From Jeongeupia chitinilytica (GTDB taxonomy: Bacteria > Pseudomonadota > Gammaproteobacteria > Burkholderiales > Chitinibacteraceae), in the NCBI RefSeq assembly GCF_014652315.1, contig NZ_BMYO01000007.1, forward strand, positions 124,001-188,000: a DNA stretch of 64,000 nucleotides. Reading direction: 5' to 3'. A program made the translations under genes and the position numbers. A model generated the notes under the pieces. The model saw only the letters and a program-made list of their open reading frames with translations, searched no databases and had not been told where the DNA came from. Positions 50,737 through 58,978 of this stretch are shown here, in pieces. The number at the start of each line of letters is the position of its first letter. Within the stretch, counting starts at the first letter, position 1.

Positions 50737-51348
50737 ATGAACAAGTTTGCCCTTGCCGCCTTCCTGTCGCTGTACGTCTGTGCTGCTTTCGCCGGTGCGC
50801 AGAAGGAAGAGGCCCTGTCGTCGTCGGTCCAGTCGGCGATGTCGCGCGCCATCGGCGACGGCGTGCAGGCGAAGCTGATCTTCCCGACGCAGGCCGAAGC
50901 CGATGCGTGGATGGCGGAAATGAGTGCGCGGCTGGCGAAGCGGATTCCCGACGAATTCATGCGCCGCAAGGTGCTGACCGCGGTGCAGTACGAAGCGACC
51001 CGTGCCGGGCTAGACCCGCAGCTGGTACTCGGCCTGATCCACATCGAAAGCGGCTTCAACCGCTATGCGATCAGCCCGGTCGGCGCACGCGGGCTGATGC
51101 AGGTGATGCCGTTCTGGCAGCGGCAGATCGGCACGTCGGACCAGAACCTGCTCGATGTGAACACCAACCTGCGTTACGGCTGCACCATCCTGCGCCACTA
51201 CCTCGACATCGAGAACGGCGACCTGTTCCGCGCGCTCGGGCGCTACAACGGCAGCCTGGGGCGTGCCGAATACCCGAACCTCGTCTACGGTGCGTGGAAG
51301 AACTACTACGCGTGGAGCGGGGCCGGCAACAGCGTCGCCCAGCGCTGA
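50737..51348 (+). CDS. Lytic transglycosylase (SLT domain)
   Basis: A 203-residue secreted protein with a signal peptide (MNKFALAAFLSLYVCAAFAG). The SLT goose-lysozyme-like fold is recognised by LIHIESGFNRYAISPVGARG (catalytic Glu104) and GLMQVMPFW, then NLRYGC and ALGRYNGS. It cleaves glycan strands with formation of 1,6-anhydro-muramic ends. No strong Shine-Dalgarno precedes ATG 50737. Not lipidated, so it should be soluble in the periplasm. Confidence 0.92.
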   Translation: MNKFALAAFLSLYVCAAFAGAQKEEALSSSVQSAMSRAIGDGVQAKLIFPTQAEADAWMAEMSARLAKRIPDEFMRRKVLTAVQYEATRAGLDPQLVLGLIHIESGFNRYAISPVGARGLMQVMPFWQRQIGTSDQNLLDVNTNLRYGCTILRHYLDIENGDLFRALGRYNGSLGRAEYPNLVYGAWKNYYAWSGAGNSVAQR

Positions 51349-51396
51349 TACGCCAGGCAGGCGCAACGGCCTGCGCTCCGAAGCAAGGGAGGCAGC

Positions 51397-51804
51397 ATGA
51401 GCATCCGCATCGTCCGGCTCGGCAGTCCGCGCCAGCCCGGTGAAGGTTTGCGGCTCGGCACCGTACGGCGTCCGCCGCGCGGGGTGGCCAAGGCCGACTA
51501 CGCGCGGCTCGACTACTTCGACGTCTGGTTTCCCAATCTTGCGCCGTCGGCCGAGCTGCTCAAGCAGTTCCGCGTGATGCTGGCCACGCACGACGAGGTG
51601 CTGTGGCCGACGGTGAAGAGGCGCTTTCTCGCGGAGATGGCCGAGCCGGCGGCGAGCCGCGATCTCGACCTGCTGGCGGCGCTGTCGCACCGGACCGACG
51701 TGTCGGTCGGCTGTTACTGCGACAGTGAACATCACTGCCACCGTTCCATCCTGCGCGAGCTGCTGCAGGCGCGCGGCGCCGACGTCGTCGCGCCGGAGGC
51801 CTGA
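51397..51804 (+). CDS. DUF488 family protein
   Basis: A 135-residue basic protein containing RRPPRGV near the start and VGCYCDSEHHCHRSILRELL near the end. The Cys/His-rich stretch is the conserved DUF488 segment, whose function is unknown. AAGGGAGG precedes ATG 51397. It is 48 bases after the transglycosylase stop and could be in the same transcript. Confidence 0.87.
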   Translation: MSIRIVRLGSPRQPGEGLRLGTVRRPPRGVAKADYARLDYFDVWFPNLAPSAELLKQFRVMLATHDEVLWPTVKRRFLAEMAEPAASRDLDLLAALSHRTDVSVGCYCDSEHHCHRSILRELLQARGADVVAPEA

Positions 51805-51890
51805 AGCGTTTCAAATTGCGTCGTCAGGGCGGGCCGGCTTGCCGGGCGCACGGCGCCGACCTATCGTGGACGCCTTCTCAGGAGGTCTTC

Positions 51891-52316
51891 ATGTCGATCT
51901 GGATCCGCCCGTTCACCCCTGCCGACCTCGACGCGATGTGCGCCGATACTGCGGTCGAGCACCTCGACATCCGCTTCGCCGAAGTCGGCGACGACTATCT
52001 GGTGGCGACCATGCCGGTCGATCACCGCACGGTCCAGCCGATGCGGCTGCTGCATGGCGGCATTTCGTGCGCGCTGGCCGAAACGCTCGGCAGTCTGGCG
52101 AGCAACCTGATCGTCGACACCGACAAGCAGCTGGCCGTCGGTACCGAAATCAACGCCAGCCACCTGCGCTCGGCCACTTCGGGCCGGGTGACCGGGACCG
52201 CCCGGCCGATCCGGCTGGGCCAGAGCCAGCACGTCTGGGAAATCCGCATCGACGATGCCGCCGGCAAGCTGGTCTGCATCGCCCGGCTGACCAATTCCAT
52301 CGTGCCGCGACGTTAA
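51891..52316 (+). CDS. Hotdog-fold thioesterase (PaaI/MenI type)
   Basis: A 141-residue single-domain thioesterase. LLHGGISCALAETLGSLAS carries the conserved HGG and catalytic Glu of the 4HBT family; EINASHLRSATSG is the second conserved part. This resembles YdiI/MenI enzymes that hydrolyse hydroxybenzoyl- or DHNA-CoA thioesters; the substrate is not certain. AGGAGGT at 51880-51886 precedes ATG 51891. Confidence 0.92.
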   Translation: MSIWIRPFTPADLDAMCADTAVEHLDIRFAEVGDDYLVATMPVDHRTVQPMRLLHGGISCALAETLGSLASNLIVDTDKQLAVGTEINASHLRSATSGRVTGTARPIRLGQSQHVWEIRIDDAAGKLVCIARLTNSIVPRR

Positions 52317-52419
52317 TTTGCCGCAATGGCCGCCCCGCCGGCCCGGCCTTGATCTGGGGCGAAGCGCCGGCGGCGGCGTTCTGCCATGCTGAACGGATGT
52401 GGTCGGACGGGAGCGCGCG

Positions 52420-53187
52420 ATGAAATGGATGCATGCACTGGTCGGGCGGGAGCGCACGCTCGCCGCCGACCAGCGCCTCGGCCTGTCGCTGGCCTTCGTT
52501 GCCGGCGCCGCCAATGCCGGCGGTTTTCTCGCCGTCGGCCAGTACACCTCGCACATGTCCGGCATCGTCTCGGCCATGGCCGACCAGTTCGTCCTCGGCA
52601 ACCTCAGGCTGGTGCTGGCCGGGCTGGGCGCCTTTGTCTGTTTTACCGCAGGCGCGGCCACCTCGTCGCTGCTGATCAACTGGGCTCGGCGGCGGCGCAT
52701 GCACAGCGAGTATGCGCTGTCGTTGCTGGTCGAAGCGGTGCTGATGCTCGGCTTCGGCCTGCTCGGCGGCTGGCTGAGCCGCTACGCCGGCTTTTTCCTG
52801 CCGTTTACGGTGATGTGGCTGTGCTACCTGATGGGCTTGCAGAACGCCATCGTCACGAAGCTCTCGAGCAAGCGCATCCGCACGACTCATGTGACCGGTC
52901 TCGTGACCGATATCGGCATCGAACTCGGCCGGCTGCTGTACTGGAACCGGCACGACAGCCCGGACCTGCCGAGGGTGGTCGCCGACCGCACGCTGCTGGC
53001 GCTGAACCTGGGTTTGCTGGTCCTGTTTCTGGCCGGCGGCGTGGCTGGCGCATGGGCGTTCCAGCGTGTCGGCTTCGTCGCCACGGTGCCGCTGGCGCTG
53101 TTCCTGCTGCTGCTGGCAGTCATGCCGGTGTGGGAGGACGTGCAGGTTCGCACCCGGCTGCTGCGGTTGCGCTACGGACGCCGCTGA
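52420..53187 (+). CDS. DUF1275 (YoaK) family membrane protein
   Basis: A 255-residue protein with about six membrane helices. LSLAFVAGAANAGGFLAVGQYTSHMSG (near residue 23 onwards, in outline) and LCYLMGLQNAIVTKLSSKRIRTTHVTG are diagnostic of DUF1275. Its function is unknown. GGGAG precedes ATG 52420; the GTG at 52399 is a longer alternative. A hairpin AGCGGAG-CAAT-CTCCGCT (53187-53204) follows the stop without a T run. Confidence 0.9.
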   Translation: MKWMHALVGRERTLAADQRLGLSLAFVAGAANAGGFLAVGQYTSHMSGIVSAMADQFVLGNLRLVLAGLGAFVCFTAGAATSSLLINWARRRRMHSEYALSLLVEAVLMLGFGLLGGWLSRYAGFFLPFTVMWLCYLMGLQNAIVTKLSSKRIRTTHVTGLVTDIGIELGRLLYWNRHDSPDLPRVVADRTLLALNLGLLVLFLAGGVAGAWAFQRVGFVATVPLALFLLLLAVMPVWEDVQVRTRLLRLRYGRR

Positions 53188-53204
53188 GCGGAGCAATCTC
53201 CGCT
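53187..53204 (+). terminator. Hairpin after the DUF1275 gene (weak terminator)
   Basis: AGCGGAG and CTCCGCT enclose CAAT and begin at the last base of the stop codon. There is no U-tract, so termination is uncertain. The remaining bases up to 53337 carry other small GC-rich inverted repeats but no clear promoter. Confidence 0.4.
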
Positions 53205-53337
53205 CGTCCGGCTTTATCTGCCTGATCTGCTTGAATTTTTCTTGGTGTGCCTTCCTGAATGGGGACTGGACCTGCGGGTCCGCCTTCGCGATGCAAGGGG
53301 GAGCGAGGGTCTCCCCATCATGCACGGAGGCAACACC

Positions 53338-54492
53338 ATGGCGTTCAATCTGATCGAAGCGCTGCAGGGCGCGGCGGGGCCGGTGCTGGCCGAATTCGCG
53401 GGCAAGAAGCTGGGCATGGACACCGGAACGGCGAGTGCGGCCGCAGCGCAAACCCTGCCAGCGCTGGTGGCCGGCCTCGTCAAGCAGGCCGGAGATCCGC
53501 AGGCTGCCCGCGGACTGTTCTCGCTGATTTCGGGCCCGGATGTCGACGCCGGTGTGCTCGACAGTCCGGCCGTGCAGGCGGGCGATTCGAACGTGCTGGG
53601 CGGACTGGTCGAGCGGGGCCGGGCGCTGCTGCCGGTGATCCTGGGCGGTCAGTCCGGTCAGGTGGCCGCTGCGGTGGCCGGCAAGGCCGGTGTGCCGACC
53701 GAGTCGGCCGGCACGCTGCTGGCGCTGGGCGCACCGATGCTGCTGTCGCTGATCAAGGGCAGGCTTGGACCGGATGGCGGCTATGGCAGCTTTGTCGGCC
53801 TGCTGACCGAACAGCAGGGCTGGCTGGCCAAGCTGCTCGACGGCCACCTGCTGCAGGCGCTCGGCGTCGGCAGCCTGGCCAGCCTGTTCGGGGGGCTGAG
53901 CTCGCACGCGGGCACTGCCATCGGTGCGGCCAGCGAGGCCGCGGGTGAGGCGAAGCGGCAGCTAGGCAGCGCGGTCGAATCGGCCGAAACGGCGGTGAGG
54001 TCCGGTCTGCCGCGCTGGTTGTGGTGGGTGGTACCGCTGGCGATCCTCGCTTTCCTTGGCCTGAAGTTCTGCAGTGCACCCAAGGCGCCGGTGGTACCCG
54101 AGGTCGATGTCAAGGCGCCTGCGGCGTCGGTGGCGGCGAGCGCTCCGGCGCTGTTCAAGCTGGCCGGCATCCAGGTCGACGTGCAGTTCGCGACCGACAG
54201 CGCCGCGATCGAACCGCAGTACCACGCCGCGCTCGACAAGCTGGCCGAGGAACTGAAGGCCAGCGGCAAGCACGGCGAGATTGCCGGGCATACCGACAAC
54301 GTCGGCGATGCGGCGCACAACAAGGCGCTGTCGGAGCAAAGGGCCGCGGCGGTGCGCGACTACCTGATCGGCAAGGGGGTGGCACCCGATGCGCTGACGG
54401 CGGTCGGCTACGGCGACAGCCGGCCGGTCGCCGACAACGGCAGCGAGGACGGCCGGCGCCAGAACCGGCGGATCGAATACGTCGCCAGCTGA
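53338..54492 (+). CDS. DUF937 domain - membrane segment - OmpA C-terminal domain fusion
   Basis: A 384-residue protein. Residues 1-150 are Ala/Gly/Leu-rich and match DUF937 (MAFNLIEALQGAAGPVLAEF at the start). A Gly-rich middle is followed by one transmembrane helix at about 223-240 (WLWWVVPLAILAFLGL). The C-terminal 110 residues are a peptidoglycan-binding OmpA domain (VQFATDSAAIEPQ, GHTDNVGD, LSEQRAAAV, GYGDSRPVADN, RQNRRIEY). It should be anchored in the inner membrane with OmpA outside, binding the wall. GGAGG at 53326-53330 precedes ATG 53338. Confidence 0.9.
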   Translation: MAFNLIEALQGAAGPVLAEFAGKKLGMDTGTASAAAAQTLPALVAGLVKQAGDPQAARGLFSLISGPDVDAGVLDSPAVQAGDSNVLGGLVERGRALLPVILGGQSGQVAAAVAGKAGVPTESAGTLLALGAPMLLSLIKGRLGPDGGYGSFVGLLTEQQGWLAKLLDGHLLQALGVGSLASLFGGLSSHAGTAIGAASEAAGEAKRQLGSAVESAETAVRSGLPRWLWWVVPLAILAFLGLKFCSAPKAPVVPEVDVKAPAASVAASAPALFKLAGIQVDVQFATDSAAIEPQYHAALDKLAEELKASGKHGEIAGHTDNVGDAAHNKALSEQRAAAVRDYLIGKGVAPDALTAVGYGDSRPVADNGSEDGRRQNRRIEYVAS

Positions 54493-54505
54493 GGCGCAGC
54501 GCAGG

Positions 54506-54529
54506 AAAAAGCGGACCCGCGGGTCCGCT
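54506..54529 (-). terminator. Rho-independent terminator after the Crp/Fnr gene
   Basis: AGCGGACCCG (54510-54519) and CGGGTCCGCT (54520-54529) form a perfect 20-bp palindrome; on the minus strand it is followed by TTTTT. It lies 13 bases past the regulator's stop and could also affect the convergent OmpA-fusion transcript. Confidence 0.8.
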
Positions 54530-54541
54530 CGGGTCTGCCGG

Positions 54542-55213
54542 TCAGCGCGGCAGGTGTTCCGGCGCGATCAGCCGGACGTAGCCGCCTTCGAGCGCGATCA
54601 GCCCGTCGTCGACCCAGGCATTCAGCTGCTTGTTGACGCTCTCGCGGCTGGCGCCGACGAGATTGGCGATTTCCTGCTGTGTGAGCTTCAGGTCGATCAG
54701 CACGCCGCCGGCGTCCTGCGCGCCGTGCTGTTCGCCAAGCTGCCGCAGTGTCTTGGCCAGTCGCTGCGGCAGCGGCAGGAACAGCGTGTCCTGCAGCAGT
54801 TCGTCGGCACCGCGCAGCCGCTGGCACAGCGCGGCAATCAGCTGCCGCATCACCTTCGGGTGCGATTCGAGGTGCTGCATCACCGCATCGCGGCGCAGGA
54901 CCAGCAGCTCGCACGGTTCGAGCGCTTCGACGCTCGCGGTTCGTGGCCCGCCGTCGAGCATGGCGACTTCGCCGAAGACTTCGCCGGCTTCGAGGATCGC
55001 CAGCGTGGCTTCGCGGCCTTCGTCGCTGGTGCGCAGTACCTTGAGCCGGCCGTGCAGCACCGCGTACATCGCGTCGCCGGTCGCGCCCTGGGCAACGACG
55101 ATTTCCTTGGCACGCACGCTGCGGGGCTGGGCATGCGCGGCGAGGCCGGCGAGCTCGTCGCTGTCGAGTTCGCAAAACAGGCTGCTGCCCGATAGCAGTT
55201 TGACCTTGTCCAT
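54542..55213 (-). CDS. Crp/Fnr family transcriptional regulator
   Basis: A 223-residue regulator with an N-terminal cyclic-nucleotide-binding-like domain (GDAMYAVLHGRLKVLR, GEVFGEVAMLDGGPRTASVEAL) and a C-terminal winged helix (LTQQEIANLVGASRESVNKQL). GEVAMLDGGPRTA resembles a cAMP-type phosphate-binding cassette, so it may bind a nucleotide. No N-terminal Cys cluster as in Fnr. It lies just downstream of xthA on the minus strand (7-base gap). Confidence 0.9.
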   Translation of the reverse strand: MDKVKLLSGSSLFCELDSDELAGLAAHAQPRSVRAKEIVVAQGATGDAMYAVLHGRLKVLRTSDEGREATLAILEAGEVFGEVAMLDGGPRTASVEALEPCELLVLRRDAVMQHLESHPKVMRQLIAALCQRLRGADELLQDTLFLPLPQRLAKTLRQLGEQHGAQDAGGVLIDLKLTQQEIANLVGASRESVNKQLNAWVDDGLIALEGGYVRLIAPEHLPR

Positions 55214-55220
55214 ATCGTCC

Positions 55221-55991
55221 TCAGGCGGAGAAAGTGGCGATCACCGGGGTGTGATCGGAAGGGCGCTCGGCCTTGCGCGGCTCGCGGTCGATCTCGCACG
55301 CGGTCAGCTTTTGCGACAGCGCCGGCGTGATCAGCAGATGGTCGATGCGCAGGCCGGCGTTCTTCTTGAAGCTGAAACCGCGGTAATCCCACCACGAGAA
55401 CGACTTGTCCGGTTGTTCGAACGCGCGGAACGCGTCGGCGAGACCCAGACCGATCAGCGTGGTGAAGGCCTCGCGCTCGGGCGGCGAGACCAGCACGCCG
55501 CCTTCCCATTTCCTGATGTCGTGCACGTCGCGGTCTTCCGGCGCGATGTTGTAGTCGCCGGCGAGGATCAGTTGCGGGTGCTGCGCCAGTTCGTCCTTGA
55601 GCCAGGTGATCAGCGCTTCGAGCCAGCCGAGCTTGTACGGATATTTGTCCGAGTCGAGCGCCTGACCGTTCGGGATGTAGGCGCAGACGAGGCGCACGCC
55701 ACCGATGGTGCCGGTGATCACGCGCTTCTGCGGATCGTCGAAGCCGGGAATGTTGACGACGACGTCGTCGATCGGCAGGCGGCTGATGATGGCGACGCCG
55801 TTATAGGTTTTCTGCCCGGCGTAGACGACGTGGAAACCGGCGGCTTCGATGTCGGCCTGCGGAAAGTTGTGGTCCTCGAGCTTGGTTTCCTGCAGTGCGA
55901 GCGCCGTCAGCTCGGGGCGACTCTGCAGCCATTCGAGCACCTGCGGCAGGCGGACCTTGAGGCTGTTGACGTTCCAGGTGGCAAATTGCAT
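55221..55991 (-). CDS. xthA: Exodeoxyribonuclease III
   Basis: A 256-residue AP endonuclease/3' exonuclease. It opens with FATWNVNSLKVRLPQV; LQETKLED holds the metal-binding Glu, LAGDYNIAPEDRDV the Asp-Asn pair, GLRIDHLLIT and SDHTPVIA the C-terminal catalytic Asp/His. ATG 55991 fits the family start. It is transcribed towards the Crp/Fnr gene with a 7-base gap. Confidence 0.96.
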   Translation of the reverse strand: MQFATWNVNSLKVRLPQVLEWLQSRPELTALALQETKLEDHNFPQADIEAAGFHVVYAGQKTYNGVAIISRLPIDDVVVNIPGFDDPQKRVITGTIGGVRLVCAYIPNGQALDSDKYPYKLGWLEALITWLKDELAQHPQLILAGDYNIAPEDRDVHDIRKWEGGVLVSPPEREAFTTLIGLGLADAFRAFEQPDKSFSWWDYRGFSFKKNAGLRIDHLLITPALSQKLTACEIDREPRKAERPSDHTPVIATFSA

Positions 55992-56145
55992 GGGCGGGTC
56001 GCACAATGAAGATTGGGAATGGACTGATTCTATCAGGCCCGCCGCACGGTGCTGCCGGTGTCACTGTCCCGGGCTTGACCTGATCGGGGTCGGCGCCGGC
56101 GCCGAAAGGCTAGACTGGCCTTTTGTCAGTGCCATCCGGTTCACG

Positions 56146-56982
56146 ATGTCCGCAGTGCCGATCCCACTCAAACCCGCCAGCGGCTGGCGGCACACGTGTC
56201 ATACGGTGATTTTCGAACACGACACGCCGGCCGGCCGTGCCTTCGACCTCTGCCTGCTGCTCGCGATCGTTGCGTCGGTGCTGACGGTCATGCTCGACAG
56301 CGTCGCCGGCATCCGGGCGCAATGGGGCGACCTGCTCACGACGCTGGAATGGGGCTTCACGCTGCTGTTCACCGTCGAATACCTGTTGCGCGTCGCCTGC
56401 GTCGAGCGGCCGTGGCGCTACGTGCTCAGTCCGCTCGGCGTGATCGACCTGCTGTCCATCCTGCCGACCTATCTGGGGCTGCTGCTGCCGCAAAGCATCT
56501 ATTACCTCAGCGACATCCGCGTGCTGCGGCTGTTGCGGGTGTTCCGGGTACTCAAGCTCGCGGGTTTCCTCAACGCGGGCAGTTCGATCACCCAGGCGCT
56601 GGCAGCCAGCCGGCGCAAGATCACGCTGTTCATCTACGTGATGCTGATGATGGCCGTGGTGCTCGGGACGCTGATGTACGTGATCGAGGGCGAGGCCAAC
56701 GGCTTCACGTCGATTCCGCGCGGCATCTACTGGGCGATCGTCACGCTGACGACGCTGGGCTACGGCGACCTGACACCGAAAACCGGTCTGGGCCAGGCAC
56801 TGGCGGCCGTGGTGACGCTGATGGGGTACGGCATCCTCGCCGTTCCGACCGGGATCGTGACCGCCGAGTTTGCCCGCGTGCGCGACGACGAAGCCCGGCG
56901 GCGCTGTCCGGCCTGCAACGCGGCCGGTCACGACGGTGATGCGCTGTTTTGCCGCCGCTGCGGGCAGCGTCTGCCGGATTGA
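56146..56982 (+). CDS. Voltage-gated-type potassium channel with C-terminal zinc ribbon
   Basis: A 278-residue 6-TM ion channel. The S4 helix RVLRLLRVFRVLKL (about residues 125-138) has Arg/Lys every third residue, a voltage sensor. The pore has TTLGYGD (selectivity filter Gly205-Tyr206-Gly207-Asp208), indicating K+ selectivity. After S6 a cytoplasmic tail ends in a zinc ribbon, CPAC (from residue 254) and CRRC (about 269-272). That addition is unusual for a Kch/KvAP-like protein. It is divergent from xthA. Confidence 0.92.
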   Translation: MSAVPIPLKPASGWRHTCHTVIFEHDTPAGRAFDLCLLLAIVASVLTVMLDSVAGIRAQWGDLLTTLEWGFTLLFTVEYLLRVACVERPWRYVLSPLGVIDLLSILPTYLGLLLPQSIYYLSDIRVLRLLRVFRVLKLAGFLNAGSSITQALAASRRKITLFIYVMLMMAVVLGTLMYVIEGEANGFTSIPRGIYWAIVTLTTLGYGDLTPKTGLGQALAAVVTLMGYGILAVPTGIVTAEFARVRDDEARRRCPACNAAGHDGDALFCRRCGQRLPD

Positions 56983-57405
56983 TTACTCCGGGCGGAACTG
57001 CCGGTGGCAGGCCGCGCACGACTCCTCGACCGCGGCAAAGCGCGGCCGGATGTCGGCCATCGTCGCGGCCGGGCCGGTCCGGGCGGCCAGTTCGGTGGTC
57101 GCGGCCTCGAGTTTCCGCGCGGCTGCGTTGAATTGCCCCGCGCTGGCGTGACTGGGGCCGCTGGCGTCGAACTCGGGGAAATGCGTCCACGGTGCCGAAG
57201 CCAGCGTCTTCAGCTTGAGCGCGCCGCTCTGGAACGCGGCCGGATCATAACTGCTGCGACCGCGGACCATGCCGCCGAGCGTTTCGCTGGTCCGCAGCAT
57301 GTCCTTGAAAATGGTCTGGCGAATCGCACTCGGCGAATGGGGGTCGGTTTTCGAACAGCCGGCGAGCAGGGCGGCGGTACAGCACAACAGGATCAGGCGT
57401 TTCAT
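56983..57405 (-). CDS. Cytochrome c-prime/c556-like lipoprotein
   Basis: A 140-residue protein with a lipoprotein signal (MKRLILLCCTAALLAGCSK, lipobox LAGC) and a single C-terminal haem site CAACH followed by RQFRPE. This layout, a four-helix bundle with CxxCH at the end, is that of cytochrome c-prime or c556. It should be attached to a membrane and carry electrons or bind small gases. ATG 57405 or 57414 are the likely starts; neither has a good Shine-Dalgarno. The stop abuts that of the convergent channel gene. Confidence 0.88.
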   Translation of the reverse strand: MKRLILLCCTAALLAGCSKTDPHSPSAIRQTIFKDMLRTSETLGGMVRGRSSYDPAAFQSGALKLKTLASAPWTHFPEFDASGPSHASAGQFNAAARKLEAATTELAARTGPAATMADIRPRFAAVEESCAACHRQFRPE

Positions 57406-57463
57406 CGGGGACATCGCAGGGGGAATGACATTACAACGCCGGCCGCGGCGGCCGGTTGACGGT

Positions 57464-57958
57464 TCAGCGCTTGGCCGGTGCATAACCGGCCTTGGTCAGT
57501 GCCGCGGACCACAGCTGCGGGTCCCAGATGCGGAAGACTTCGCTGCCGATCTGCAGGACCGGCGGAATCAGCTGTGTCTGACCGGTGGCCTGGTAGAACG
57601 CGAGCAGCTGGGCCTCGGAACTGGCCGGGTTGCGCACTTCGTAGTCGACGCCGCGGGCGTCGAGCAGCATCACGGCTTCCGCACACGTCGTGCCGCATTG
57701 CGGGTTGGTATACAGCACCACGCTGGCGGCCCTGGCTTGCGGACCGCTTGCCGTCGCCGGCTTGCCGGCGCCGACCACATTCGGGCGGATCGTCCGTTCG
57801 CGGCTGGTCTGGCCGGCCGGTGGCTGGTCGCTGTAATGGACCTGGCCGTCGGCGTCGCGCCACTGGTAGATCTTGGCGAGGGTGGGCAGCGACAGCAGCA
57901 GGGCGGCGAGGACGACGGGCAGGCGGAGCATGGCTGTGCGCGTGGGTAAAGACTGCAT
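57464..57958 (-). CDS. Secreted DUF4124 and glutaredoxin-like protein
   Basis: A 164-residue protein with a signal peptide (MLRLPVVLAALLLSLPTLA after a short basic lead). The N-terminal part is DUF4124 (KIYQWRDADGQVHYSDQPP), the C-terminal part a glutaredoxin-like domain (VVLYTNPQCGTTCAEAVMLL, then IPPVLQIG with the cis-Pro). The cysteines are spaced C-x3-C, not C-x2-C. Periplasmic redox activity is plausible but unproven. Starts at ATG 57958 or 57931. The LysR gene ends 23 bases upstream. Confidence 0.85.
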   Translation of the reverse strand: MQSLPTRTAMLRLPVVLAALLLSLPTLAKIYQWRDADGQVHYSDQPPAGQTSRERTIRPNVVGAGKPATASGPQARAASVVLYTNPQCGTTCAEAVMLLDARGVDYEVRNPASSEAQLLAFYQATGQTQLIPPVLQIGSEVFRIWDPQLWSAALTKAGYAPAKR

Positions 57959-57981
57959 TGTTTCAAAACCGCTCGCCAGCG

Positions 57982-58896
57982 TCACGCGCCGGGCACCGGT
58001 TGTGGTGGCACATCGTCACCGGCGAACACCGCCCGTGCCAGATAGCGGCGCAGCCAGCCGAGAATCGGCCAGCTGCCGCGACCGGTGCGCCAGCACAGCC
58101 GGACTTCGAGTGCGCTGAATGCGACGTCGTTGCCGGCGAGTTCGACCAGCCGGCCGGCCAGGGTCGGGTAGCGGGCGACGTTGCGCGGCACCACCGCCCA
58201 GCCGACGCCGAGGGCGGCCAGTTCGGCGACCGCGTACAGGCTGTCCGAATACCAGACCTGCGGACTGAGGCGCTCGTCGCCGTCGTCGTTGCCGGTGCGC
58301 GGCGTGACGATCAGCTGTCGGTGCCGGGCCAGCGTGCTGCGGCTGACCGGCTCGCCGGTCGCGAGCGGATGCGTCACGCCGGTGACGATGACCCGTGGCA
58401 CGGCGCCGACCGATTCGGACTCGATTGCGGCGTCGTCGGCGTGACGACGGAACGAGAGCCCGGCGTCGACCTGGCCGTCGGCGACCCATTCGGCAATCTC
58501 GGCGGCCGAACAGTTGAGCACGGTGACGGCGAGTTGCGGATAGGCCCCGGCAAAATCGGCGAGCAGCTGCATCGCGGGCAGGTAAGGCAGTCCCTCGTCG
58601 AGCGCGAGGGTGATCTGCCCGGGCGCCTGGCTGCCGAGCGCAAAGGCGCGGTTTTCGAAGTGCTCGCGCTGGCGCAGCAGTTCGCGGGCTTCGTCGAGCA
58701 GCACGCGTCCGGCGTCGGTCAGCACCGGCGTGCGGGCGCTGCGGTCGAACAGCGTGACGCCGAGGCTGGCTTCGAGCAGGGCGATCGCGCTGCTGACCGC
58801 CGATTGCGCCCGGCCGAGCCGGCGTGCGGCGGCCGAAAACGAGCCGGCATCGACGGCGGCAACGAAGGTGGCGAGTTGGTCGTGGGTCCAGTTCAT
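57982..58896 (-). CDS. LysR family transcriptional regulator
   Basis: A 304-residue regulator. The N-terminal helix-turn-helix (LATFVAAVDAGSFSAAARRL and SAVSSAIALLEASLGVTLFDR) is classic LysR, followed by a type 2 periplasmic-binding-like effector domain. It is divergent from the SMR efflux gene, and a 19-bp near-palindrome (58897-58915) sits next to its ATG. It probably controls the SMR gene and itself. Confidence 0.93.
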   Translation of the reverse strand: MNWTHDQLATFVAAVDAGSFSAAARRLGRAQSAVSSAIALLEASLGVTLFDRSARTPVLTDAGRVLLDEARELLRQREHFENRAFALGSQAPGQITLALDEGLPYLPAMQLLADFAGAYPQLAVTVLNCSAAEIAEWVADGQVDAGLSFRRHADDAAIESESVGAVPRVIVTGVTHPLATGEPVSRSTLARHRQLIVTPRTGNDDGDERLSPQVWYSDSLYAVAELAALGVGWAVVPRNVARYPTLAGRLVELAGNDVAFSALEVRLCWRTGRGSWPILGWLRRYLARAVFAGDDVPPQPVPGA

Positions 58897-58915
58897 CCAT
58901 CCGATTATCAGATGG
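58897..58915. promoter_or_regulatory. 19-bp near-perfect palindrome between LysR and SMR genes
   Basis: CCATCCGAT-T-ATCAGATGG: eight of nine pairs are complementary around a central T. It contains a T-N11-A pattern (T58900 and A58912), the LysR-box rule. It directly abuts the LysR start codon and is 64 bases before the SMR start. Confidence 0.65.
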
Positions 58916-58978
58916 TTTCCAACTTGGTGCCATCGGCTTTTCGGGTCAGGATGCGGCGCATTCGAAGGAGACATTGAG

